This document shows positions 1 through 8,647 of a stretch of DNA of 64,000 nt, in pieces. The stretch is from Ectobacillus sp. JY-23 (GTDB lineage: Bacteria > Bacillota > Bacilli > Bacillales > Bacillaceae_G). Each line of letters opens with the position of its first letter. Position 1 is the stretch's first letter. The position numbers and the translations under genes were made by a program. The stretch spans positions 3,204,001 to 3,268,000 of the forward strand of contig NZ_CP095462.1 in assembly GCF_023022965.1 (NCBI RefSeq). Direction: 5' to 3'. Below the pieces are notes generated by a model. It saw only the letters and a list, made by a program, of their open reading frames with translations, did not search any database and was not told the DNA's origin.

Positions 1-572
1 TGTCAATGGAAAGGCTAATCAAACATGCTATGGAGATGCAAGCGTATATTGATTATTTACATATACGAGAGCGTGATAAAGATGCACGGACAATTTATCA
101 AGGTGTGGAGGCACTAAAAAAAGCTGGCTTTCCTGTGTCCAAGATTGTTGTAAATGACAGGATAGATGTGGCTTTGTTAACAGGTGTTACGCGGGTGCAA
201 CTAGGTGAAACAGGTCTTCCTGTTCAGCAGATTAAGAAATCTTTTCCGTTCTTACACGTCGGTGCATCTGTTCACTCTCTTGACGGAGCAATCAAAGCTG
301 TAGAGGCAGGAGCAGACTCTCTTATATATGGACACATTTTTCCTACAGCGTCTAAGCCTGCTATACCGGCACGTGGCATGAAAGCATTGCAGAAGGTTGC
401 AGAAGCGATATCCATTCCACTTGTAGCGATTGGCGGTATTCAACCTGCTCACGTTCCCGATATTCTGCAGGCAGGTGCTTCTGGTGTCGCAGTTTTATCG
501 GGAATCTTATCAAATGAAAATCCTGTGAAACAAGCAATTTCTTATCGAAAGATGGTGAAGAGGGAAACATGA
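1..572 (+). CDS. tenI: Thiazole tautomerase TenI (5' end cut off)
   Basis: TenI aromatizes the thiazole phosphate made by ThiG, in cytosolic thiamine synthesis. The reading frame is open from the window edge. The first in-frame ATG, at position 6, falls where known TenI proteins already have about ten residues (before the HIRER strand motif), so the true start probably lies upstream. Family marks visible are HIRERD near residue 20, the VGASVHS segment, the GHIFPT loop and AIGGIQP near the C-terminus, all of a ThiE-like TIM barrel. ThiE itself would carry a different pyrophosphate-binding pattern, and the thiO-thiS-thiG-thiF neighbourhood favours TenI. The stop overlaps the thiO start by 4 bp, so translation is probably coupled. 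Confidence 0.9.
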   Translation, partial: SMERLIKHAMEMQAYIDYLHIRERDKDARTIYQGVEALKKAGFPVSKIVVNDRIDVALLTGVTRVQLGETGLPVQQIKKSFPFLHVGASVHSLDGAIKAVEAGADSLIYGHIFPTASKPAIPARGMKALQKVAEAISIPLVAIGGIQPAHVPDILQAGASGVAVLSGILSNENPVKQAISYRKMVKRET

Positions 573-1654
573 ACTACGATGTAATTATTATTGGCGGCGG
601 AGTAATAGGCTGTTCCATTGCGCATTATTTATCAGAAAGAGGAGCAAGTGTTGCAGTCGTGGAAAGACATACATTGGGTGCAGAAGCTTCTGGTGCAGCT
701 GCCGGTTTGCTCGGTGTGCAGGCAGAGTGGACTATGTATGATCCTTTATTTCAGGCGGCAAGAAAGAGTCGCAGTATGTTTCCTACTTTATCTGTTAGGC
801 TTCGTGACAAAACAGGTATTGATATTGGATATCAATCAAGTGGTATTTATCGTATTGCCTGCAACGAGCAGACAGCACAGCAATTACGAGAATCTGTCTC
901 GTGGCAGCAAAACCTTGGAGAACAGGCTGTTATTATGAACGGAGAACAGCTTCGTGCCAAAGAACCTGCAACATCTCCTTTGGTACATGAAGCGGCTTAT
1001 TATCCGGAAGATGGTCATGTGATTGCGCCTGAACTGACACGTGCCTTTGCTTATTCGGCAGTGGCTTCTGGTGCAACTATATATGAAGAAACAGAAGTGT
1101 TAGAAATTGAAAGAAACGGAAATACAGTAACAGGTGTCATTACATCAAGAGGACGTATATCTTGTGCACATGTTGTGGTTGCAGCTGGTTCATGGAGCAC
1201 ACCGTTTCTTCACATGCGACATGTTGGCACGTATCCGGTAAAAGGCGAAGTTTTATCTGTTACGTCCTATAAATCTATTTTAAGCGTGCCTATATTTGAG
1301 GAAGGCTTTTACATTGTTCCTAAGCGAGGCGGACGCTATATTATTGGGGCCACAGTAACAGAAGGTGTATACGATAAAACTGTAACAATGGGAGGAATAC
1401 AGTCTTTGATACAAAAAGCAGTTGCAATTCTTCCTGCCTTACAAGAGGCGAAATGGGAGCGGGCTTGGGCCGGTCTTAGACCGCAATCAAAGGCAGGAGC
1501 ACCTTATATGGGAAGGCATCCTGAGATAGAAGGTTTATATATGTGTACTGGTCATTATCGAAATGGGATTTTGTTAAGTCCATTGGCCGGTAGGTATATG
1601 GCTGATTTATTGGAAGGAAAGTCTGTACGTGAGGAGGGGTTTGTGTGTTATTGA
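569..1654 (+). CDS. thiO: Glycine oxidase ThiO
   Basis: A 361-residue FAD-dependent amine oxidase that turns glycine into the iminoglycine (dehydroglycine) needed by the thiazole synthase ThiG. An N-terminal dinucleotide-binding fold is visible as IIIGGGVIGCSIAHYL (about residues 6-21), followed by a DAO-family body and a C-terminal RPQSKAGAPYMG and GHYRNGILLSP region typical of ThiO. Length matches the family. The ATG overlaps the tenI stop (ATGA), and the end overlaps thiS by 10 bp, so this is part of one tightly packed operon. Assignment is secure from motif and context. Confidence 0.95.
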   Translation: MNYDVIIIGGGVIGCSIAHYLSERGASVAVVERHTLGAEASGAAAGLLGVQAEWTMYDPLFQAARKSRSMFPTLSVRLRDKTGIDIGYQSSGIYRIACNEQTAQQLRESVSWQQNLGEQAVIMNGEQLRAKEPATSPLVHEAAYYPEDGHVIAPELTRAFAYSAVASGATIYEETEVLEIERNGNTVTGVITSRGRISCAHVVVAAGSWSTPFLHMRHVGTYPVKGEVLSVTSYKSILSVPIFEEGFYIVPKRGGRYIIGATVTEGVYDKTVTMGGIQSLIQKAVAILPALQEAKWERAWAGLRPQSKAGAPYMGRHPEIEGLYMCTGHYRNGILLSPLAGRYMADLLEGKSVREEGFVCY

Positions 1655-1848
1655 AAATTAATGGGCAGAACGTAATGATACCTGAACATATTCGTACGGT
1701 TGAGCAATTGCTTGAACATTTAAATATTGCTCATAAGTTGCTTGTCGTCGAGAGGAATAAAAGTATATTGTCAAAGAATTCTTATTCGGAAACTGTATTG
1801 TTTAATGGAGATCAAATTGAGATTGTTACATTTGTGGGAGGCGGTTGA
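1645..1848 (+). CDS. thiS: Thiamine sulfur carrier protein ThiS
   Basis: A 67-residue ubiquitin-like carrier whose C-terminal glycine is adenylated by ThiF and converted to a thiocarboxylate that donates sulfur to the thiazole. The protein ends in FVGGG, which supplies the Gly-Gly tail required for activation. The likely start is GTG at 1645, eight bases after GAGGAGG inside the end of thiO. A TTG at 1651 would give a protein two residues shorter. The gene overlaps thiO by 10 bp and thiG by 4 bp (if thiG starts at the TTG). Confidence 0.95.
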   Translation: MLLKINGQNVMIPEHIRTVEQLLEHLNIAHKLLVVERNKSILSKNSYSETVLFNGDQIEIVTFVGGG

Positions 1849-2621
1849 AGATGTTAAAAATAGGAGAGTTTTCTTTTCAGTCCAGACTTTTATTAGGAAC
1901 AGGGAAGTTTCATGATTACGATGTACAAAAGCAGGCTGTTGCAGTATCGGAAGCAGAGATTTTAACGTTTGCGGTAAGACGCATGAATATTTTTGAGGCA
2001 CATCAGCCTGATCTATTAGATAAGCTTGATGTTACAAAGTATACATTACTTCCGAACACCGCCGGTGCCAAAACGGCGGAAGAAGCTGTACGAATTGCAA
2101 AACTGGCAAAAGCCTCAGGACTCTGTGATATGGTTAAGGTCGAGGTCATTGGCGATGATAAAACGCTTCTTCCGGATCCTTTTGAAACATTTGAGGCATG
2201 TCGTATATTGTTAGCGGAAGGCTTTACGGTACTTCCATATATCTCTGATGATGTGGTGCTTGCTAAGCGCTTGGAGGAATTAGGGGTTCATGCAGTTATG
2301 CCAGCGGCAGCTCCTATCGGCTCAGGACGTGGTATAGTTAATCCGTTGAATCTACGCTTCATTATCGAGCAAGCAAAGGTTCCTGTTATTGTGGATGCCG
2401 GAATCGGTAGTCCGGCAGATGCGGCTTTTGCAATGGAACTTGGTGCAGATGGTGTATTGCTTAATACAGCAGTATCCGGTGCTAATGACCCAATCATGAT
2501 GGCGCATGCAATGAAGCTTGCAGTAGAGGCGGGACGTATGGGATATGAAGCAGGTCGTATCCCGAAAAAGAGTTACGCTGCGGCAAGCAGTCCTCTGGAA
2601 GGGATGATTACCGGTGAATGA
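1845..2621 (+). CDS. thiG: Thiazole synthase ThiG
   Basis: ThiG condenses 1-deoxy-D-xylulose 5-phosphate, iminoglycine and ThiS thiocarboxylate into the thiazole phosphate. The 258-residue TIM barrel shows LLGTGKF near the N-terminus, the VKVEVIGD strand carrying the lysine that forms a Schiff base with the sugar, PAAAPIGSG, and the VDAGIGSP and ADGVLLNTA phosphate-binding segments. The TTG at 1845 overlaps the thiS stop. An ATG at 1851 is an equally possible start and would remove only two residues. It overlaps thiF by 8 bp. Confidence 0.95.
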   Translation: MKMLKIGEFSFQSRLLLGTGKFHDYDVQKQAVAVSEAEILTFAVRRMNIFEAHQPDLLDKLDVTKYTLLPNTAGAKTAEEAVRIAKLAKASGLCDMVKVEVIGDDKTLLPDPFETFEACRILLAEGFTVLPYISDDVVLAKRLEELGVHAVMPAAAPIGSGRGIVNPLNLRFIIEQAKVPVIVDAGIGSPADAAFAMELGADGVLLNTAVSGANDPIMMAHAMKLAVEAGRMGYEAGRIPKKSYAAASSPLEGMITGE

Positions 2622-3618
2622 TCGGTATGCAAGACAAGTTTCGTTTCAGCCAATTGGAAAAAACGGACAAAAAAAGTTAGCTGACAAACATGTTCTGATT
2701 ATCGGGGCAGGTGCCCTCGGTAGTATGGGTGCTGAAATGCTAGCCCGGGCAGGGGTAGGGTGCTTGACCATTGTGGATCGTGATTATGTGGATTGGAGCA
2801 ATTTGCAAAGACAGCTGTTGTACGATGAGGAAGATGTGAAAAAACACATACCAAAAGCGATTGCAGCCAAGAACAGGTTGGAGAAAATTAATGGAGACAT
2901 TCGTATTGAAGCATATGTAGAAGATGTTACACCATCGGTACTAGAGCGATTGCTATATAAGGTAGATGTTATATTAGATGCTACGGATAATTTTGAGACA
3001 CGTTTTATTATCAATGATGCCGCTCAAAAGCATCGGATACCTTGGGTTTACGGTGCTTGTATCGGCAGTCAAGGTATTACATATACATTTTTGCCAGGGG
3101 AGACTCCTTGTTTAACTTGCTTACTAGAAACAGTGCCTCTTGGAATGGGGACATGTGATACCATAGGCGTGATTTCACCAGCGGTATCCATGACGGTTTC
3201 TTATCAGGTTGCGGAAGCTTTGAAACTATTAACAAATCATGAAGTGCGTCATACACTGATAGCCTTCGATGTATGGACAAACGAGTATAGTGCAATTAAT
3301 GTGAGCACTTTGCAAAATAAAAATTGTCCGTCTTGCGGAGCAGAGGCACATTATCCGTATTTGCATGAAACGTTGTCACAAACAGCTGTGCTGTGCGGAA
3401 GAGATAGTGTCCAGATCCGCTTACATCAAGAGTTGCCGCTAGAGCAGTATAAACAACTTCTCGCTTATCGTGTTGAAGGGTTAATTATAAATGAGTATTT
3501 GCTTTCTTTCACGGCAGAAGAAAAAAAGTGCACTGCCTTTCGCGATGGGCGCGTATTTATACATGGAACAAAGAACATTGCTGAAGCGAAGAGCATGTAC
3601 CATAGATATTTCAGTTAA
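2614..3618 (+). CDS. thiF: ThiS adenylyltransferase ThiF
   Basis: An E1-like enzyme that adenylates the C-terminus of ThiS for sulfur transfer. The Rossmann nucleotide motif GAGALGS is at about residues 31-37, with a [13 protein letters not shown] segment, DATDNFETR, and two CxxC pairs (CLTC and CPSC) that bind structural zinc. The start is GTG inside the end of thiG. The C-terminal 90 residues extend past the usual MoeB/ThiF catalytic core, as in Bacillus ThiF. It is the last gene of the operon. No thiD follows, which differs from several B. cereus-type thi operons. Confidence 0.92.
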   Translation: MNDRYARQVSFQPIGKNGQKKLADKHVLIIGAGALGSMGAEMLARAGVGCLTIVDRDYVDWSNLQRQLLYDEEDVKKHIPKAIAAKNRLEKINGDIRIEAYVEDVTPSVLERLLYKVDVILDATDNFETRFIINDAAQKHRIPWVYGACIGSQGITYTFLPGETPCLTCLLETVPLGMGTCDTIGVISPAVSMTVSYQVAEALKLLTNHEVRHTLIAFDVWTNEYSAINVSTLQNKNCPSCGAEAHYPYLHETLSQTAVLCGRDSVQIRLHQELPLEQYKQLLAYRVEGLIINEYLLSFTAEEKKCTAFRDGRVFIHGTKNIAEAKSMYHRYFS

Positions 3619-3676
3619 TCGGACAAATTACTTTCCTTTCCAGTTAAAGGGTTGTTATACTATTCGTAGAGCCGTT

Positions 3677-3712
3677 ACGATTGCGCCAAAGACAAGGCGC
3701 AGTCGTTTTTTC
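3677..3712 (+). terminator. Terminator of the thi operon
   Basis: An inverted repeat (ACGA.TGCGCC and GGCGCA.TCGT around an 8-base loop) is followed by TTTTTT. It lies 60 bases after the thiF stop and separates the thi operon from the patatin-like gene. Confidence 0.8.
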
Positions 3713-3742
3713 ATTAGTTCATATGGTGAAGGAGTTGAGTTT

Positions 3743-4594
3743 ATGGAACAGACGGGATTGGTATTAGAAGGCGGCGGTATGCGCGGTGTATATACAGCCG
3801 GTGTACTCGAGTTTTTTATGGATAAAAATATCTATTTTCCGTATGTAATTGGTGTTTCTGCAGGTGCTTGTAATGCTGCTTCCTATTTGGCAAGGCAAAA
3901 AGAGCGCAATCGCCGTGTAAATATCGGCTATATCGGACACCCGCAATATTTATCTTATAAAAACCTCTTTCGCAAAGGACAATTATTTGATATGGATTTC
4001 ATCTTTAATGAGATTCCGACCAAGCATGTGCCGTTCGATTTTGAAGCGTACCGCACAGGTATTGAACGTTTCGTGATTGGAACAACAGACGTCATGACGG
4101 GAAAACCCGCATATTTCGAAAAGGATGGAACAGAAGAGGAAATTATGCTGATGCTACGCGCATCGAGTTCATTACCTTTTATCGCACCGATTGTAGAATT
4201 GCGTGGGCAAAAGCTTCTTGATGGCGGTATTGCTGATCCAATCCCTGTTCGTAAAGCGCAGGCAGACGGTAACAAAAAGATTGTTCTAGTGCTAACAAGA
4301 AATGATGGCTATCAAAAGCAGAAATCTAAGTTTGGCTGGATTGCAAAGCGTTCGTACAAGCGCTATCCAGAGCTTGTTCGCGCAATGCTTGAACGCTATC
4401 AAGTTTACAACGAAACACTCGCATATATTCAAGAAGAAGAAAAGAAGGGAAATATCTTTATCATTCGTCCAACAGAACCGCTACAGGTTGATAGAATGGA
4501 GAAAGATGCAAAAAAACTAGCTGCACTGTATGACCAAGGCTATAAAGATGCGGATCGCTTATATGAAGATTTACTAGCTTTTCTTGAAAAATAA
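3743..4594 (+). CDS. Patatin-like phospholipase family protein
   Basis: A 283-residue cytosolic patatin-type hydrolase predicted to act on acyl lipids through a Ser-Asp dyad. The oxyanion motif GGGMRG is at about residue 10, the nucleophile elbow GVSAG at about residue 40, and the catalytic Asp sits in LDGGIADPIPV at about residue 160. The start is the ATG at 3743 with AAGGAGT eight bases before it. An open frame reaches further upstream to 3491, but that part overlaps thiF and the hairpin and has no patatin content. It resembles the YjjU-type branch of the family. The natural substrate cannot be read from sequence. Confidence 0.9.
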   Translation: MEQTGLVLEGGGMRGVYTAGVLEFFMDKNIYFPYVIGVSAGACNAASYLARQKERNRRVNIGYIGHPQYLSYKNLFRKGQLFDMDFIFNEIPTKHVPFDFEAYRTGIERFVIGTTDVMTGKPAYFEKDGTEEEIMLMLRASSSLPFIAPIVELRGQKLLDGGIADPIPVRKAQADGNKKIVLVLTRNDGYQKQKSKFGWIAKRSYKRYPELVRAMLERYQVYNETLAYIQEEEKKGNIFIIRPTEPLQVDRMEKDAKKLAALYDQGYKDADRLYEDLLAFLEK

Positions 4595-4757
4595 AGAGGC
4601 CGGGACATCACTGCATCATGTAACTCTAAAGTCGAAAGAATAGAGAATAACGAACACTCATAAAGGAAAAATCCGAACTAAATCGAATTCTGTGTAGAGA
4701 ATTCCGACTAATAGTTCGGATTTTTCTTTGGCTAAAACCTTTTGTCCCAGACTCTTT
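4593..4757. terminator. Nested palindrome, bidirectional terminator
   Basis: An inner perfect stem (AAAAATCCGAACTA at 4667 and TAGTTCGGATTTTT ending at 4725, with a further GAATTC pairing inside) is enclosed by an outer imperfect stem AAAGAGGCCGGGACA (4593-4607) and TGTCCCAGACTCTTT (4743-4757). The outer arms resemble the GGGACA-type terminators common in Bacilli. It sits between convergent genes and can serve both directions. Confidence 0.75.
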
Positions 4758-5745
4758 ATTTTTTGCTTGCGAAAGAAAACGCTAAGGCAGCGACTAAAAT
4801 GCTTCCTTTAATAATATCTTGTGCATAGTAGGGTACATTCATCATGGTCAAGCCGTTTAAAATAATACCGATTAAAACTGATCCAAGTAATGTCCCAATT
4901 ATATTTGGCTTTTTGGCTCCAAATATGGCGTAGCCAATATATGCAGCTGCTACTGCATCCATAAGCAATGGTCCACCAGCCGATACTTGCCCCGTTCCAA
5001 TTCGACTTGTAAGTACAATCCCACCGATAGATGCAAATAAACCACTGATGCCATATGCATAAAAACGATAGCGATTTGTTGGAATCCCAGCTAACCGTGC
5101 AGCTTCTCGATTGCTTCCTGTCATGTAAAACATGCGTCCATACGTTGTTTTCTCTAAAAATATATAAGTAATCACAGCTGCAAGTAACATGATAACAACC
5201 GGTACAGGAATACCGAGAACAGAACCTTGACCAATAAAGAGAAAGGAAGGAATAAAGCGTCCAGTGGCGCCTGTCATGCCTTCATATATAGAAGATCCTT
5301 TTGTGAGTGTTAATTGTAATCCGTTGATGATGTACATCACGCTGAGTGTTGCTAGTAAATCAGGTAGTTTAATGCGTACAACAAGAAAGGCGTTGAGCAG
5401 CCCAACGAGAAGCCCGCATAGCAATGGGATGAGGAGTGCTACCAGCAGCTCCTGTCGGTACAGCACAAGAGCTGCTGCACTTGTGACAGTAGCCAAGCTG
5501 GCAGTCGCACCAACAGACAGATCAAAGCCATCTACCACAAGGGTAAATGTAACACCAATTGCTAACAGTGTGACAATAGAGATAGAACGCAAAATATCAC
5601 TCACATTCTGATAAGTCAAAAACGATTCATTCATAAAAGCAAAAAAGGCTGTAACAGCAAGAATTATGCCGATTGTTCCAAATTTATAAAGACCTTGTTT
5701 CATAATAGGTTCTTTAGACAGTTTGGTTTGAATGGATACTGTCAA
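4756..5745 (-). CDS. ABC sugar importer permease, RbsC type
   Basis: A 329-residue inner-membrane permease of the ribose/xylose type importer family (BPD_transp_2), with about eight to ten hydrophobic segments. Recognisable family segments are LAIGVTFTLVVDGFDLSVG near residue 60, where FDLSVG is a hallmark, and GSNREAARLAGI near residue 210. The start is a TTG at 5745 preceded by GGAGGAG, inside the end of the ATPase gene (32-bp overlap). An ATG 45 bases later is an alternative. It is the third gene of an operon headed by a SAM riboswitch, which makes a sulfur-containing sugar a more plausible cargo than ribose. Confidence 0.88.
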   Translation of the reverse strand: MTVSIQTKLSKEPIMKQGLYKFGTIGIILAVTAFFAFMNESFLTYQNVSDILRSISIVTLLAIGVTFTLVVDGFDLSVGATASLATVTSAAALVLYRQELLVALLIPLLCGLLVGLLNAFLVVRIKLPDLLATLSVMYIINGLQLTLTKGSSIYEGMTGATGRFIPSFLFIGQGSVLGIPVPVVIMLLAAVITYIFLEKTTYGRMFYMTGSNREAARLAGIPTNRYRFYAYGISGLFASIGGIVLTSRIGTGQVSAGGPLLMDAVAAAYIGYAIFGAKKPNIIGTLLGSVLIGIILNGLTMMNVPYYAQDIIKGSILVAALAFSFASKK

Positions 5746-7177
5746 TGATTTCTCCTCCTTCTGCTAACCGTAGCAGTTCTGCTGCATCGGTCTCTCGCGG
5801 CAATACTTCGGTAATGATTTCACCTTTACACATGATAAGAATGCGATCAGCAATTTGCAGTGCTTCATCTTGTTCTGCAGTGAAATATAAAACACCAGCG
5901 CCTTTTTGCGTAGCATCTGAAATAAAGCGGAATACATCTTGTTTTGCTGCCATATCAATGCCTTTTGTAGGTTCATCTAAAATGAAAACCTTAGAGTGGA
6001 AACCAGCCCATTTTGCGATAGAAACTTTTTGTTGATTCCCTCCGCTTAAACGGCCAACTTGAAAATGTACGTTTCTTGGTTGAATATTGAATTGTTCACT
6101 TATCTTTAGGGCGTGTTCTTCTTCAGATTTTACATGCAAACGTCCTTTACGATGAAGTGACAAATGATTGCTGATACTTTCACTTACGAATAAACCTTGT
6201 TTGCGTCGTTCTTCTGGTACAAGTGCTATACCTGCACGAATAGCATCAGAGGGGTTACGGAAGCGTTGCTTCGTTCCATTGATAGTAACCTGAACGGGCT
6301 CACGGGCACCAAATAATGTTTCAGCTACATCAGATTTACCGCTGCCCAAAAGTCCATAGATGACTACGACCTCTCCTTTTTTGACGTGAAGTGCATGATG
6401 CTCGAATAGATTCTCCGCTGTTGTTAAATCCTTTTCCAAGCGTTTCGCGGGTTTTACCTCACCAGCTATTGCGGTAACAATATCTTTATCTGTCATAGTA
6501 GCAGGAGAAGCAGTACAAACTACCTGCCCATTACGCAGGAGTGTCATTTTATCTGCTAGCTGTCTAATTTCGGATAAACGATGCGATACAAGAAGAATAC
6601 CAACACCCTGTTTCTTCAATGAATGAATTAGCTCTAATAAATGTTGTGCTTCTTTTGGACCGAGAGCTGAGGTAGGTTCATCCAACAATAAAAATTGGAC
6701 ATCATCAGATAGTGCCCTGGCAATTAAAATGAGCTGCTTTTCATAAAGTGAACATTGTGAGATGGGTTGTTTGACATTCAGATTCAGTCCCACCCGTTTT
6801 AGTAAGCGCGCTGCTTCTTGTTCCTTTGCTTTTTTTGAAAAATAAATTCGCTTTTCGCGCACAATTTGATTCAGTAGTACGTTTTCCAGTACAGATAGCT
6901 CTGACATAAGAGCATAGTCTACTTCCTGTGCTACAAATGCAATACCTTTTTCATGCGCCTGTCTGGGTGATTGGAAGGAAACTTCTTTATTATCCAAATG
7001 GATAGCACCGGAAAGGGGCGAGAAATCGCCCGCTAGCATCCGTAAAATCGTGCTTTTCCCAGCGCCGTTCATACCAAGCAGAGTATGAATGGTTCCACGT
7101 TCAATCGTAAACGTAATATCTGTAACGACAGGCACGTTTGTATAACTGTGAGTAATGTGCCGTAATGCTAAACTCAT
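5714..7177 (-). CDS. ABC sugar importer ATPase with two nucleotide-binding domains, RbsA type
   Basis: A 487-residue double ATPase of the ribose/galactose importer family. Domain 1 has Walker A GMNGAGKST and Walker B LLLDEPTSAL. Domain 2 has a P-loop-like GLLGSGKSD, signature LSGGNQQKV and Walker B FILDEPTKGID. In domain 1 the signature region reads ISQCSLYEKQ, lacking LSGGxxQ, as is common for these degenerate half sites. The start is the ATG at 7177, overlapping the binding-protein stop (TAATG) with AAGGAGAAG before it. An upstream in-frame ATG at 7210 would overlap the neighbour by 34 bp and is less likely. Confidence 0.9.
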   Translation of the reverse strand: MSLALRHITHSYTNVPVVTDITFTIERGTIHTLLGMNGAGKSTILRMLAGDFSPLSGAIHLDNKEVSFQSPRQAHEKGIAFVAQEVDYALMSELSVLENVLLNQIVREKRIYFSKKAKEQEAARLLKRVGLNLNVKQPISQCSLYEKQLILIARALSDDVQFLLLDEPTSALGPKEAQHLLELIHSLKKQGVGILLVSHRLSEIRQLADKMTLLRNGQVVCTASPATMTDKDIVTAIAGEVKPAKRLEKDLTTAENLFEHHALHVKKGEVVVIYGLLGSGKSDVAETLFGAREPVQVTINGTKQRFRNPSDAIRAGIALVPEERRKQGLFVSESISNHLSLHRKGRLHVKSEEEHALKISEQFNIQPRNVHFQVGRLSGGNQQKVSIAKWAGFHSKVFILDEPTKGIDMAAKQDVFRFISDATQKGAGVLYFTAEQDEALQIADRILIMCKGEIITEVLPRETDAAELLRLAEGGEIIDSIHSNQTV

Positions 7178-8286
7178 TATTGCTTCTCCTTTTCCAGCTT
7201 GCTCATCCAAGGAGAATAAGCTGCTTGAGAAGCGCCCCAGCCCGGAATATGTTTTTCTAGGCCATCCATTGTCACACCCTCAGCAGGTAGCTGATTTTTC
7301 TTCACTAGGTATGGCTCTAAACTATATACTTCAGGTGTGTCTTCTCCAGCAGCCTTTTGATATAGAAAGCGAGCTTGAATTTTACCCACTTCGGCTGGAT
7401 CAGTTGCTGCTGTAGCTGTCCAAGGAGAATTCTCTTTTTGGATAAGCTGCAAGTCTTCATTGCTTAAGTCAATTCCATACACCTTAATATCGGTTCGGCC
7501 AGCCTGCTCCAGAGCTTTAACGGCACCTTTGGCGAATTCGTCCCACGTGGCAAAGATAGCATCAAGATCGCCTTTTTTTGGATATTTTTTCAGCAGTGCT
7601 TCTACTTGTGTCTGTGTGTCTAAAGCTGTATTGTTAGAAGCTGTTCCAAACCGTGCAACTTCTTTGATGTTCGGATAACGTTTATAAAATGCATCAATCA
7701 TTGTGCTGCGTCTTTCCATTGGAGCAAAACCGCCTACCCAAAGTACTGCGATTTCACCAGTCCCGTTCAAGTCTTCGGCTAATGTTTTTAGCGATTTCCA
7801 TGCTAAGCTGTAGTCATCTTGGTCAATGACAGTAACACCTGGTAAGCGCAAATCGTTATCAAATGCAACAACAGGAATGTTTGCAGCCAAAGCTTTTTCC
7901 ACACCGTTTTTCAAGGCCTCCGAGCGACCATGATCAATCAAGATACCGTCTACCTTAGCATTGATCGCTGTATCTAAGTTTGCAGCCATTTTGGCTAAGT
8001 CATTATCCGAGTTATATACCTGTACGGTACCACCGAATGCTTCTACTTGTTTTTTGACTCCTTCGATATATTGTGATGAAAAAGTACCAATTGACATTTG
8101 CATAATTAAAGCAATTTTTAACGGCTTTTGTACTTTGACAGGAATCTCTGTATTGGTAGGTACTGTCTCTTTCTGCTCTTGTTTGGTAGCAGTTTGTTTT
8201 TGCACTGTTGCGGCATTCTGCTCGTTTGTGCACGCTCCAAGTGCCAATACGGATGTAAGTAAGACTGCTTTTGTCCATTTTTTCAT
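7177..8286 (-). CDS. Sugar-binding lipoprotein of the SAM-riboswitch ABC importer
   Basis: A 369-residue periplasmic-binding-protein-like (Peripla_BP_4) lipoprotein. The signal peptide ends in LALGACTN, a lipobox whose Cys would be lipidated. A low-complexity Gln/Thr/Lys linker then leads to IALIMQMSIGTFSSQYIEGVKKQ, the usual start of ribose-type binding domains. It is the first gene of the binding protein-ATPase-permease operon and lies directly downstream of a SAM-I riboswitch and its terminator, so it should be expressed when SAM is low. Ribose-type importers under S-box control have been proposed to carry methylthioribose. That substrate is an inference here. Confidence 0.88.
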   Translation of the reverse strand: MKKWTKAVLLTSVLALGACTNEQNAATVQKQTATKQEQKETVPTNTEIPVKVQKPLKIALIMQMSIGTFSSQYIEGVKKQVEAFGGTVQVYNSDNDLAKMAANLDTAINAKVDGILIDHGRSEALKNGVEKALAANIPVVAFDNDLRLPGVTVIDQDDYSLAWKSLKTLAEDLNGTGEIAVLWVGGFAPMERRSTMIDAFYKRYPNIKEVARFGTASNNTALDTQTQVEALLKKYPKKGDLDAIFATWDEFAKGAVKALEQAGRTDIKVYGIDLSNEDLQLIQKENSPWTATAATDPAEVGKIQARFLYQKAAGEDTPEVYSLEPYLVKKNQLPAEGVTMDGLEKHIPGWGASQAAYSPWMSKLEKEKQ

Positions 8287-8325
8287 TTTTGTTTTCCTCC
8301 TGATTTATCAAGAACGGTGCAGACG

Positions 8326-8359
8326 CAAAAAGCCGCCTTTACACAAGAAAAGGCGGCGT
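8326..8359 (-). terminator. Riboswitch expression-platform terminator
   Basis: Read on the minus strand, GCCGCCTTTT and AAAGGCGGC form a stem followed by a T run (AAAAA at 8327-8331 on the plus strand). It lies between the SAM-I aptamer and the binding-protein start, as expected for SAM-dependent premature termination. Confidence 0.88.
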
Positions 8360-8372
8360 CGCTGATTGCTTT

Positions 8373-8482
8373 CAGCTCTTATCCCTCAGCACGTTATGCG
8401 CTGCAAGAATTAGCACCGTGCCCATAAATGGGTCGGTTGCCGGGCTTCGTAGGGCTTGTCCCTCCACCTGCTCTTGATAAGA
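8373..8482 (-). promoter_or_regulatory. SAM-I (S-box) riboswitch
   Basis: Read on the minus strand, the leader carries S-box landmarks in order: CTTATCAAGAG, then GGTGGAGGGA, then AAGCCCGGCAACC, then GGTGCTAATTCTTGCAG, then a closing GATAAGAG that pairs with the 5' end to form P1. The terminator follows within 15 bases. In the family, SAM binding stabilises P1 and allows the terminator, so the importer operon is on only when SAM is scarce. Confidence 0.95.
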
Positions 8483-8505
8483 AATTTGATATGAAACTGT
8501 TTTAA

Positions 8506-8534
8506 ATTATCTGTCTTTTCTTTTTATCTGTCAA
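8506..8534 (-). promoter_or_regulatory. Sigma-A promoter of the SAM-riboswitch operon
   Basis: On the minus strand TTGACA (8534-8529) and GATAAT (8511-8506) are separated by 17 bases. The predicted start point lies about 20 bases upstream of the aptamer. Confidence 0.8.
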
Positions 8535-8619
8535 TAGTTTTTTAGGATATAGTTCATTACGGTTACATGTAGCCCAGAAAAATTCGGATTTTATATAGCT
8601 ATTGGATAAAAGAAATAGT

Positions 8620-8645
8620 AAAAAGGCCGCAATGTGCGGCCTTTC
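8620..8645 (-). terminator. Terminator of the purine permease gene
   Basis: On the minus strand AAGGCCGCACATTGCGGCCTT forms a stem followed by TTT, immediately after the permease stop. Confidence 0.8.
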
Positions 8646-8647
8646 AA

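Noticed and set aside
3491-3742. N-terminal extension of the patatin-like protein
   Set aside because: It overlaps thiF and a terminator, and the ribosome binding site with ATG at 3743 gives the expected family start.
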